From an uncultured Verrucomicrobiales bacterium (GTDB lineage: Bacteria; Verrucomicrobiota; Verrucomicrobiia; Verrucomicrobiales; Akkermansiaceae): a DNA stretch of 59,968 bases. The stretch lies in contig CALDZJ010000003.1 of the NCBI GenBank assembly GCA_937944055.1, positions 1 to 59,968 of the forward strand, read 5' to 3'. The translations under genes were made by a program, and so were the position numbers. How positions within the stretch are numbered: position 1 is the first letter of the stretch; each line of letters starts with the position of its first letter. This document shows positions 52,808-59,968 of the stretch, one piece after another. The notes under the pieces are model-generated. The model had not been told where the DNA came from. It saw nothing but the letters and a program-made list of their open reading frames with translations, and ran no database searches.

Positions 52808-55800
52808 TTAGTGAATGTTGATGGTGGCCTGTCCGAGGTATTTGGAATCAGGCATGTCAGGATTCGGATTCTTCACACGGGCGAGGTAGCTCGTGCGCGG
52901 ACGGGTATTGATATACTGGAGGAGATCGTAGTTGCGCGGGCTGCCCGGCACTTCTTCGTAGTCATCTCCTTTGATGATTTTGACGGAGTCGAGAACATTG
53001 CCTTTGGCGCGGACCACCTTCGAGTCGTTCTCGAGGAGGTTACCGAAGGAAATGGCGCTCGTCGGACAGGCGTCCTGACAGGCCGTTTTGACACTGTCTT
53101 TCTTAACGCGAAGGTCTGCAATGCGGTCGACTTTGACCTCGTAAGACTTCTTACCTGACGAGTAGGTATTGACCTTCACTTGCTGCTTCTGCTTGATCTT
53201 AGCGGACTCAAGACGCTGCACGCAGTAGGTGCATTTCTCCATGACTCCGCGCATCCGCACCGTGACGTTCGGGTTGCGCTGGAGTGAAGGGGCCTCGCCC
53301 ACCTGCTTCTCGCCAAGGGGACCTTTGTAAAGATTGCCCTTAATGAGTGGGTTGCGCTTGTTGTAGTCGAAGAAATTGAAGCGGCGTGCCTTGTAGGGGC
53401 AGTTGTTCGCGCAGTAACGAGTTCCGATGCAGCGGTTGTAAGCCATCGAGTTGAGGCCTTCCTCGGTGTGAACGGTCGCGTTGACCGGACAAACGGTTTC
53501 GCAAGGAGCCATTTCGCATTGCACACAAGCAACAGGCTGGGGAATGGACTCAGGATTCTGAGTGACCCAAGCGGGGTTCTCGATCTTGTTGCCAGACTCG
53601 TCTTTCACCTTATGGCCACCCTCGTATTTATACTCTTGGGAAGCAAAGTAGCGGTCCATGCGGATCCAGTGCATCTCGCGGCCCATCGCAACTTGGTCCT
53701 TGCCGACAACGGGGATGTTGTTCTCAGCCTGACAGGCGACGAGACACGCATTACACCCGGTGCAGGTGTTGAGATCGATCGCCATGCCCCACTGGTGGAC
53801 TTCGTCAGCGAGGTGAGTCTTGGCAGCAAGCTCAGTCTTCGACCAATTGTCACTGCCCTCGGGCTTATAAAGAGAAATGTTAGGAGGAGCATGGGAATCC
53901 ATCCCCTGCTTTTTAACCTTCTTCTTCTGCTCAGCGAAGGTCCCCTTTCCTTTCAAGGTATCTGTCGAAATCTCGCGAGCAATCGCACGACCATACATCG
54001 AGTTGTGCTCTTGCGTAAGAGCGACAGGGTAATCTTCATCGGTGGTCTCAATCTTTGCACCCGTGGCAAAGTAAGGAGTTTCTAAAGTGCGGAGATGGTA
54101 AGCATTGAAGCCGGTATTTTTACCAACGTGCCCCACCGCAGGAGTCTTTTGATCGAAGGCGACGGAGCCCGCACGCTCATCATCGGCCGCTTGACCGTAA
54201 CCCACTGGAAGAGTGATGGCATTGTCGGCGTGACCGTAAGCAATGAGAACTGGAACCTTAAGCTCACGTTCATTCACCTTAAGGAGGATCATTGGTGAAT
54301 GATTCCCCTCCCCTTCTCCGGTTTCGTAGCGCTTAGAAACTTTTACCTTTCCGCCGACTTTCATCAGCGGAGTGTTTGGCTCGAGGGAAACAACGCGCTC
54401 GTAGATCCCCAGGTCTTTTGCGGTTTGAGGAGAAATTTGGGCTGCATTGTCCCAAGTCAGCTTCGTGATGGGATCGGGCGATTCCTGAAGCCAAGCGTTA
54501 TCGATGAAGCGGCCGTCAAGAATGGATGCATCGGTAGCGAAAACGACTTCGAGGTTTTCGATGCTTGGAGCTGGGCTTGCGGTGAAGGTCGGAGAACCGG
54601 CATCGAGTTGTCCCGCGGAGTATGAGGTGTCAGCTGCGAAGCCTTCCATCAAAGCCACACGCCATGATTCATCGTCAGATTTTCCAGTGATCTCAGCGAA
54701 GGTTGTTTTGACCTCGCCCATTGCAGGGAAGAATTCCCCTTTTGCGAAATTACCGCCCCCGAGGACGTGGAGGAAATCAATCTCCGTAATGCCACCGTAA
54801 AGCGGCAAGATAAGAGGCTGGATAAGAGAAAGAACCCCAGTCTCACTGCGCGCATCGCTCCAGCTTTCGAGGTAGTGTGCCGCGGGAACATGCCAATCAC
54901 AGGCCCATGAAGTGGCATCATTACGCAGCCCCCAGTGAATGGAGACCTCGGCCTTATCGAGCGCAGCGGCGAAGCCATCCGCATCGAAGACTGGATTCGA
55001 AGGCGTCATGAAGATGACATTTTTAACCTCGCCGCTTTCGAGCTTCGCAGTGAGATCAGCGAGCGATCCATATTGCCCAAGATCAGTCTTGACCGGCTTA
55101 ATCGCGGTCGATTTCAACTTCGCGTTAATGGCAGCCGCGAATTGCTTCACTTCCTTGCTCTGGCGAGAACCAGCGAGGACGAGCGCATTGGCTCCAGCCT
55201 TTTCGAGATCGGCTTTGCAAGCCTCGACCCACTCCTTGAAAGTCTTGGCAGCGTCATCGGCACCTGGGAAGAAGGCTTCCTTATCTTCAGCAGAAGCATC
55301 TGCTCCCCCTAGTCCAAAAGCTTGCGCGATCGCTGCTGCAACAACCGCAACCCGGCTTGGAGCAACTCGCAAACGGTGATCCGCAAGACCACCGGTGAGG
55401 CTGAACTGAGTCTCGACCTGATAGAGGCGGTTCATCTTGTCCGCATCGACGTCGTCCTTCTGGTCATACTCGGCATTGCCGCCCTGACGCTTCTTCGAAT
55501 ACTCGCGGCTATTGCCAACGGGATCGGTCGAGAGGAAATCGCAGTCCAAAGACAGGATACGGGATGCCTTAGAAAAATCGACTAAGTGAGAGATGCCTTT
55601 TTGAAGAGGCTCACCAGAAACGGCTTCGTAAGAAATCAAAGTGGCACCTTTACCAGCGAGACCCTTTGCGAGGCGATTGCGAGTGGGTGAATCATCTTCA
55701 CCAAAAACCAGCGCGGTCTTGGAAAGATCGAGAGCGGCCAGCGCCTCCTTGAGCTCGCTTTGGGTAGCCTCTTTGCCAGCCTTAAGAATCTTTTGAGAAC

Positions 55801-56263
55801 GTGAAGGCGAGTAGAGATCCAGTACCGAGGCCTGAGTCTGCGCGCAAGTTCCAGCGGAATCAGGATGATCTGGATTGGGCTCCAATTTGGTAGGACGCCC
55901 CTCGTGAGTGGTCACCACGAGAGGAACGGCACCGCCAGCCACAGGACGAGTGCTCGCGTAGAAAAGAGGCTTCCCGGGAATGATCCATTCCGGTGCCTTC
56001 TTATAAGGGACGATATAACTCTCTGGACGGCGGCAAGAAACTAAGCCCAAGCCCGCCAAAGCAGTCGAAGCTCCCATGAGCTTCGTAAAATTACGGCGCG
56101 AGACTCCTTGCTCTTCCTCGGTCAAGGCATCCCCCTGCGGGAACTCTCGCTCAAGAACATTACGGAAGCTTTTGGAGCCTTCTTTTTCTCCCACACTACG
56201 CCAAGCAGTGGTGGCTTCTTCTCCGCTAGGAGTGACGGGTGGATTCCAGACGCGTTTGCTCAT
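52808..56263 (-). CDS. actB: Alternative Complex III subunit ActB (Mo-fold plus iron-sulfur)
   Basis: An 1151-residue protein. The N-terminus carries a Tat-like signal (SRRNFTKLMGASTALAGLGL, twin Arg at 56-57) running into a lipobox-like LVSC (Cys77), so it may be a lipid-anchored exported subunit. Residues up to about 800 are the molybdopterin-oxidoreductase-like fold that in known ActB lacks the cofactor. The C-terminal part binds iron-sulfur clusters: CTGCNACLVACQ near 830, CVQCEMAPCETVCP near 910, CIGTRYCANNCPYKARRFN near 940, CTYCVQ near 1010 and CQDACP near 1060. It accepts electrons from ActC-side quinol oxidation. Confidence 0.95.
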   Translation of the reverse strand: MSKRVWNPPVTPSGEEATTAWRSVGEKEGSKSFRNVLEREFPQGDALTEEEQGVSRRNFTKLMGASTALAGLGLVSCRRPESYIVPYKKAPEWIIPGKPLFYASTRPVAGGAVPLVVTTHEGRPTKLEPNPDHPDSAGTCAQTQASVLDLYSPSRSQKILKAGKEATQSELKEALAALDLSKTALVFGEDDSPTRNRLAKGLAGKGATLISYEAVSGEPLQKGISHLVDFSKASRILSLDCDFLSTDPVGNSREYSKKRQGGNAEYDQKDDVDADKMNRLYQVETQFSLTGGLADHRLRVAPSRVAVVAAAIAQAFGLGGADASAEDKEAFFPGADDAAKTFKEWVEACKADLEKAGANALVLAGSRQSKEVKQFAAAINAKLKSTAIKPVKTDLGQYGSLADLTAKLESGEVKNVIFMTPSNPVFDADGFAAALDKAEVSIHWGLRNDATSWACDWHVPAAHYLESWSDARSETGVLSLIQPLILPLYGGITEIDFLHVLGGGNFAKGEFFPAMGEVKTTFAEITGKSDDESWRVALMEGFAADTSYSAGQLDAGSPTFTASPAPSIENLEVVFATDASILDGRFIDNAWLQESPDPITKLTWDNAAQISPQTAKDLGIYERVVSLEPNTPLMKVGGKVKVSKRYETGEGEGNHSPMILLKVNERELKVPVLIAYGHADNAITLPVGYGQAADDERAGSVAFDQKTPAVGHVGKNTGFNAYHLRTLETPYFATGAKIETTDEDYPVALTQEHNSMYGRAIAREISTDTLKGKGTFAEQKKKVKKQGMDSHAPPNISLYKPEGSDNWSKTELAAKTHLADEVHQWGMAIDLNTCTGCNACLVACQAENNIPVVGKDQVAMGREMHWIRMDRYFASQEYKYEGGHKVKDESGNKIENPAWVTQNPESIPQPVACVQCEMAPCETVCPVNATVHTEEGLNSMAYNRCIGTRYCANNCPYKARRFNFFDYNKRNPLIKGNLYKGPLGEKQVGEAPSLQRNPNVTVRMRGVMEKCTYCVQRLESAKIKQKQQVKVNTYSSGKKSYEVKVDRIADLRVKKDSVKTACQDACPTSAISFGNLLENDSKVVRAKGNVLDSVKIIKGDDYEEVPGSPRNYDLLQYINTRPRTSYLARVKNPNPDMPDSKYLGQATINIH

Positions 56264-56278
56264 CTTAGACAGGTAAAA

Positions 56279-57040
56279 TTAACGGTGACAAGTCGCACAG
56301 GACTCTTTGGGTTGAACACCCCAGTGGGCGCGGAGGAACTTTCCAAACTGCTCAGGCTCAGTGATCTGCTCACCTTTCCCAACGATTAGCCCCTCGCTGT
56401 CAATGACAGCATTCTCTTTCAAATACTCAATCGGATCGTAGTCCAAATTATAGACCTCCTCGAGAGGACGAAGGTGCTTTTCAGGAGCACGGTGGCAATC
56501 GAGACACCAGCCCATGGAGTGGCTCTCCGCATGGTGGACCTTTTCCATATTTTGCACGTCACCGTGGCAACTGATGCAGGAAATTCCGCGGTTCAAGTGA
56601 GCGGAGTGGTTAAAATAGACATAATCAGGCGCCTTGTGTACCCGCACCCACTGAATCGGCTCACCTTTCAGGAGATTCCCCGCCGAGTCCTTGAGCGGGA
56701 CATGATTCTCATCGACCGCCATCGCCGAGCGTAGCCCAGCCAACTTTGGAGAACCCTTCTTCACATGCTCGTGACAATTCCAACACGTATTCGCAGAAGG
56801 AACATTCGCATGGCCAGAATGCTCTACAAAGCTATGACAATAGCGACAATCCATCCCATTCTGCCCCACGTGGATACTATGGTCGAAGTGAATAGGCTGA
56901 GTCGGCTGATAACCCACTCGCTGAGCCTCGGGCGTTGCGTAGTAAGTGATACCAGCCACTACGCCAGCACCAAGTGCACCAAGACAAACCGCTACTTTCA
57001 GCGGCAGTAAGTTTGTCCAACGGGGAAAAAAGTTTGCCAT
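56279..57040 (-). CDS. actA: Alternative Complex III penta-heme cytochrome ActA
   Basis: A 253-residue protein with one N-terminal helix (LKVAVCLGALGAGVVAGITY) and five c-type heme sites in order: CRYCH, CWNCH, CISCH, CLDCH and CATCH, the last at the very C-terminus. Extra His residues (FDHSIHVGQNGMD, YFNHSAHLNRG) supply the distal ligands. This is the ActA signature. It is the first gene of the respiratory operon, and two Rex-type palindromes lie 22-64 bases before its ATG. Confidence 0.95.
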   Translation of the reverse strand: MANFFPRWTNLLPLKVAVCLGALGAGVVAGITYYATPEAQRVGYQPTQPIHFDHSIHVGQNGMDCRYCHSFVEHSGHANVPSANTCWNCHEHVKKGSPKLAGLRSAMAVDENHVPLKDSAGNLLKGEPIQWVRVHKAPDYVYFNHSAHLNRGISCISCHGDVQNMEKVHHAESHSMGWCLDCHRAPEKHLRPLEEVYNLDYDPIEYLKENAVIDSEGLIVGKGEQITEPEQFGKFLRAHWGVQPKESCATCHR

Positions 57041-57061
57041 CGCTGGGGCGCTTTTAGGAGC

Positions 57062-57079
57062 TTGTGAAAAATTTCACAA
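57062..57079 (-). promoter_or_regulatory. Rex-type operator 1 upstream of actA
   Basis: TTGTGAAAAATTTCACAA is an exact match to the Rex consensus TTGTGAANNNNTTCACAA. Rex is a repressor released by NADH. The site lies 22 bases upstream of the actA start codon, so it would block transcription of the act-cco-cox operon when NAD+ is high. The rex gene is not in the window. Confidence 0.78.
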
Positions 57080-57086
57080 GCGGAAT

Positions 57087-57104
57087 TTGTGAAAAATTTC
57101 ACAA
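57087..57104 (-). promoter_or_regulatory. Rex-type operator 2 upstream of actA
   Basis: A second identical 18-base site, 25 bases centre to centre from the first. Both are embedded in a longer repeated block in the 152-base gap between the 57193-57828 gene and actA. The exact repetition of an 18-base palindrome argues for selection. Confidence 0.78.
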
Positions 57105-57192
57105 GCCTTCCAAAGCCTCACCCCACAAGGACTTCTCTCCCGAAACGACAAAAAATTTTAGCAGCGATTCCCCACAAAAATCACCACGCATT

Positions 57193-57828
57193 TCATTTCT
57201 TAGGAAGAGCAATTTCCAAAGGCACACTCTTGCGCTCTTCTCGTTCAGGATTATCATCCTCCCCCGCTTCATCCTCCACCTCAGGCATCGTCACCGCAAG
57301 ACAGAGCAAATGATACTGATGCTGCATCACCGCTGGAAAGGAAACACGCCCAGGCTCCTTGATATTCTCACGTAAAATCTTCGCCGATAAGCTAGAGACC
57401 ATCTCCGTCCCCACCCGCGCCGCCAACTCCATTCCCACCAAACGAGCGCCCAGCTTCCCCGTCCCCTCAATCAGATCGCTCGTCACCTTCTTCCCCTGCA
57501 AGGCAATAGAACTCCGAGCCGAGACAATATCGCCATGCTTATCAAAAGTCACATTCAGACTCGAATGATCATCTGCCGAAAACACCCCTCGAAGATGATC
57601 AATCCTCATTGAAACAAAGATCCCCCCAGTCGGAGTCGGGCTCACCTCCGGCTTCCAACAACGATAAGTCGACCCAGACACCTCGAACTTCGCAGCCTTC
57701 CCGCCCTTATCCTTCCAGCCTCCCATCGCCTTCCCCATCTCTTCCACCTGCACCTCCGGGGCCGCGGAAGCCAAGGAAGCCAGAGAAGTCCAAAAACATA
57801 CGATCAAAAAAACTAAGCGAGTCATCAT
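57193..57828 (-). CDS. Secreted protein of unknown function
   Basis: A 211-residue protein with a signal peptide (MMTRLVFLIVCFWTSLASLASAAPE). The mature part is mixed alpha/beta with two internal Cys (YRCWKPE, LLCLAV) and no known motif; the tail is Glu/Asp rich (EDEAGEDDNPEREERK). It lies upstream of actA on the same strand but the Rex sites stand between them, so it is probably a separate transcription unit. I do not recognise a family. Confidence 0.6.
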   Translation of the reverse strand: MMTRLVFLIVCFWTSLASLASAAPEVQVEEMGKAMGGWKDKGGKAAKFEVSGSTYRCWKPEVSPTPTGGIFVSMRIDHLRGVFSADDHSSLNVTFDKHGDIVSARSSIALQGKKVTSDLIEGTGKLGARLVGMELAARVGTEMVSSLSAKILRENIKEPGRVSFPAVMQHQYHLLCLAVTMPEVEDEAGEDDNPEREERKSVPLEIALPKK

Positions 57829-58047
57829 TTAAAGTGTGAGAACTAATACGGGACTTTTTTACGATTTATTCATCTTCTTGCCAACTTTCCACTTGCACCG
57901 CCCCCCCCAAGGCTTAACTTTATGGAAGCAATAAGAAAAATTCTCATTGCTACGCAGATAATCCAGATAAGGGTAGAGGTCCGATTCCTCTGCCCTTATT
58001 TATTGGAACCAGAATGGAGAAAGGAAGGACTTAGGCCACGCCCAGGA
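57829..58047. other. Gene-free stretch with poly-C run and two hairpins
   Basis: 219 bases between the secreted-protein gene and the Dabb gene. It holds a run of C near 57900-57908 and two strong adjacent hairpins (listed separately). Short open frames here have no credible start or composition. Confidence 0.5.
57927..57998. ncRNA. Two adjacent hairpins, one with a tRNA T-arm-like loop
   Basis: Hairpin A: AGCAATAAGAA (57927-57937) with TTCTCATTGCT (57941-57951), one mismatch, three-base loop. Hairpin B: TAAGGGTAGAGG (57968-57979) with CCTCTGCCCTTA (57987-57998), one G-T pair, loop TCCGATT. Loop B and its AGAGG/CCTCT stem look like a tRNA T-arm (consensus loop TTCGATT), and GCCCTTA could be a 3' acceptor strand, but no matching D-arm or anticodon arm is found upstream. 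It may be a tRNA remnant, an integration-site scar, a terminator or a small structured RNA. Confidence 0.35.
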
Positions 58048-58350
58048 CTAGGCTACGTCCATCACCAACACCTTCTCCCACCACTCCTTAAAGCGCGCAA
58101 TGAAAGCATCGTGCCGCTCGTCACCCTCCTGGTAGCGATCGTGATCCTCCATCGAGGCGAACTTCAGAGAAATCGCATAGTGAAACGAATGATCAGTGAC
58201 AGGGCGCTCCGTCGTAGCGGCAGGCACCCCCCAATGTGAGGACGCAATATTAGGAGACTCGCAAAGCTCACGCAGCCCCTCCTCAAAACGCGCACGACTT
58301 TCCTGCTCGTCTCGCTCCGATTTCAGCCAAAAATAAACATGATGCTCCAT
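58048..58350 (-). CDS. Dabb-family (stress-responsive A/B barrel) protein
   Basis: A 100-residue dimeric alpha-beta-barrel domain protein. MEHHVYFWLK at the start, the middle ASSHWGVPAATTERPVTDHS and the FHYAISLKFASMEDHDRYQE strand-helix are typical of Dabb proteins, which include plant stress proteins and small bacterial enzymes or folding domains. Substrate unknown. A single domain, no signal peptide. It lies alone between the hairpins and the insertion sequence. Confidence 0.85.
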   Translation of the reverse strand: MEHHVYFWLKSERDEQESRARFEEGLRELCESPNIASSHWGVPAATTERPVTDHSFHYAISLKFASMEDHDRYQEGDERHDAFIARFKEWWEKVLVMDVA

Positions 58351-58610
58351 CAGCCCTTGCTAGCGCCTAGCCTCAGAGCAAGCAAGAAAAACCCAAAAGC
58401 CCCAAAAGCCCCAAAGTCACGACACAGAGCCACAACACTTCAAGCCCACTGCCCAACTCTCAAGGGGGTCACTCCACGCTCTCCGAACACCAACGCACGA
58501 GCGGAGGCGCGATGTCTGTCGGGAGGAAGCGACCGCAGACAGCGTGCCGCAGATAGAATGAGAAGGTAGTTGAGGCCGTGCCAGCGGTCTGTGGTAATCC
58601 TGCTCGTCTT
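58351..58610 (+). mobile_element. Non-coding left flank of the IS110 element, probable bridge-RNA region
   Basis: 260 bases without a gene before the transposase. It begins with a CCCCAAAAG-type short repeat (about 58391-58415). Nearer the transposase it can fold: ACCGCAGAC (58532-58540) pairs with GTCTGTGGT (58587-58595), and TGTCTG near 58514 can pair with CAGACA near 58536. In IS110-group elements the non-coding left end encodes the bridge RNA that selects donor and target. The left boundary of the element is not determined. Confidence 0.45.
58542..58554 (+). repeat. 13-base direct repeat, left copy flanking IS110 transposase
   Basis: GCGTGCCGCAGAT occurs here and at 59760-59772. Fourteen bases before this copy is AGCGACCGC (58528-58536), also found before the right copy (59738-59746). 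Confidence 0.7.
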
Positions 58611-59672
58611 ATGAAAAACAAAACAGTTCAGAACGTAATCGGCATCGACCTCGGAGATAAGAAACACGCTGTCTGCGTCATCGACAAGGACGGAACGATT
58701 CTCAAAGAATTTTCGATCCGAAATCAATTCAACGATCTTTCGAAAATGGTCCGAGATTTTCCTGGTGTCAGGGTTGCGATGGAAGTTGGAACCCATAGTC
58801 CGTGGATCAGCAGGTACCTTACTAACGAGGGTATGGAAGTCATTGTCGCCAATGCTCGAAAACTCCGCGCAATCTATACCAATGATCGCAAATGTGACGA
58901 ACTCGATGCTCGTATACTTGCCAAATTCGCCCGTATCGACCCCGAGTTACTCCATCCCATTACTCACCGATCCGAACAGGCTCAGCGCGATGCCCTGGCA
59001 ATTTCACTTCGAGACACTCTCGTGCGTCAACGGGTCAACATGATCAACTCCGTGAGGTTTTCTCTGAAGTCTCTTGGGATCCGATTACCCTCTCCGAGTT
59101 GCAGCGCGTTTGCCAAACAAGCTCGCTCTTTTCTTCAAGATTATCCTGAACTGCTTCCTGCCATTGAGCCTTTGCTTTGTTCTCTTAATGAACTCACCGA
59201 TCAGATCAAACACTATGACAAAGCTATTCTCAATATCGCCAAGACTCAATATCCACAGGCTTTGAAGCTCCAGCAAATCACCGGTATTGGGCCCATCACT
59301 TCGCTAAGTTTTATCCTAACTATTGAAGATCCAAGCCGCTTTAAAGATCCGCGTGACATCGGCGCTTACCTTGGTCTGATTCCCCGTCGTGACCAGTCTG
59401 GAGACACCGACAAACAACTCCCTATCAGCAAGACTGGAAACAAACACCTACGACAACTTCTAGTGCAGTCCGCCCAATACATTCTTGGCCACTGGGGGCC
59501 GGATTGCGACCTTCGTCGACACGGTCTCAAGATCGCCGCACGCGGTGGGAAGGCGGCTAAGAGAAAAGCCCTGATTGCCATCGCACGTAAACTCGCCGTG
59601 CTCATGCTGGTAATGTGGCAGAACCAGAGCGACTACCAGCCTCTGCGTTATCCAGAGCGAAACGCCGCATAA
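58611..59672 (+). mobile_element. IS110-family transposase
   Basis: A 353-residue DEDD-type transposase. The N-terminal RuvC-like domain has IGIDLGDKKHAVCVIDKDG (first Asp), VRVAMEVGTHSPW (Glu) and YTNDRKCDELDARILAKFARID (the Asp pair). The C-terminal domain has ITGIGPITSLSFILTIEDPS, GAYLGLIPRRDQSGDTD and GNKHLRQLLVQSAQY, with the serine of the second active site in this domain. I start at ATG 58611; an upstream ATG at 58578 adds 11 residues. The reading frame is complete, so the element may be active. Confidence 0.9.
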
Positions 59673-59968
59673 TCACAGATCCTTTCGCCTCAGATACGAC
59701 ATGAACAACTCTATTTCGACTTTCCAGGATGACTGCGAGCGACCGCTGGCACTTCGAGTGCGTGCCGCAGATGGCAGCATCCTGATCTTTTTCTAACAGC
59801 CCAACGAAAAAGCGGAATCAATCGTGCATCGGGGTCCATGAAACACCCCATTTAGAATGCGTATGGAAGCAAGATTCCGTTGTTCAGCTCCTCAACTTCA
59901 AACACCAAACTCATCACCACCGAAATGAATTTCGATTTCTAATTTGACTAACCTTCTCATGGAAGCGG
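59673..59968 (+). mobile_element. Right non-coding flank of the IS110 element
   Basis: 296 bases with no credible gene to the window edge. It contains a palindrome GCACT-TCG-AGTGC (about 59750-59762), the second copies of the two short repeats found upstream, and a 31-codon frame at 59701 that I do not credit. The true right end of the element is not recognised; it may lie at the palindrome or beyond the window. Confidence 0.4.
59760..59772 (+). repeat. 13-base direct repeat, right copy flanking IS110 transposase
   Basis: GCGTGCCGCAGAT, identical to 58542-58554. It is preceded by AGCGACCGC at 59738-59746 with a hairpin in between that the left copy lacks. Confidence 0.7.

Noticed and set aside
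57960-58000. Complete tRNA gene
   Set aside because: Only a T-arm-like hairpin is present; no D-arm, anticodon arm or 5' acceptor strand could be placed, and no CCA follows.
57922-58239. 105-codon plus-strand frame over the hairpins
   Set aside because: It crosses both hairpins and overlaps the Dabb gene antisense; no conserved motif.
58391-58415. CRISPR-like short repeats (CCCCAAAAG units)
   Set aside because: Units are 8-9 bases and contiguous, with no spacers; simple slippage.
59701-59796. 31-codon frame after the transposase
   Set aside because: It is very short, crosses the repeat and palindrome, and has no ribosome binding site or family resemblance.

Overview
The window looks like chromosome from a member of the Verrucomicrobiota, probably Verrucomicrobiales-like. 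This rests on gene content, not on a marker search: a PEP-CTERM surface protein, a secreted c-type cytochrome/propeller dehydrogenase pair, a thioredoxin-like lipoprotein with an SHD1-like domain, a lamin-tail-domain secreted protein, Alternative Complex III, a membrane pyrophosphatase, and general lack of strong Shine-Dalgarno sites. No rRNA, intact tRNA or CRISPR array was seen.

Layout. 1-1153 (minus) holds a PEP-CTERM protein whose stop overlaps the start of a membrane protein cut by the window edge. 1533-6434 (plus) is a tight four-gene surface-sugar operon: an AsnB-type amidotransferase, a COG4091-like dehydrogenase, a UDP-galactopyranose-mutase-like flavoprotein and an RmlC-like epimerase. 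6431-13605 contains a secreted propeller-like protein, argF-gtrA, and on the minus strand a sulfatase-fold membrane protein, a GtrB-like glycosyltransferase and a polytopic membrane protein. 13771-25144 is mostly housekeeping: an esterase, bioA, a CPBP protein, comF, a PhoX-like protein, folC, a dehydrogenase/cytochrome pair and recR. 25376-35596 carries hppA, an MBL-fold hydrolase, pyrF, a DoxX/MauE protein, BamD-like and LptE-like envelope lipoproteins, rsmI, an S4 protein, amt, deoA and a small xapX gene. 35744-39732 has two secreted or lipoprotein genes.

39896-57040 is the main feature: about 17 kb of co-oriented respiratory genes on the minus strand. The order is actABCDEF, a small membrane protein, a cbb3-type CcoN-like subunit, a CcoO-like cytochrome, a membrane cytochrome c, coxA, coxC, coxD, two small membrane proteins and coxB. 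It should take electrons from quinol through Alternative Complex III and c-type cytochromes to an aa3/caa3-type oxygen reductase. Two exact matches to the Rex (NADH/NAD+ sensor) operator consensus lie just before actA, and a hairpin terminator follows coxB. The CcoN-like protein has lost all three copper ligands, the cross-linked Tyr and both heme-ligand His of its GHVH motif. The adjacent CcoO-like protein appears to have Cys in place of its axial Met, and CoxC carries a roughly 370-residue insertion. The best candidate for something undescribed is therefore a respiratory assembly that has recruited a catalytically dead cbb3 module between Complex III and the oxidase.

57193-59968 contains a secreted unknown protein, two strong hairpins of which one carries a tRNA T-arm-like loop, a Dabb protein, and an IS110-family transposase flanked by short direct repeats with a structured upstream non-coding end.
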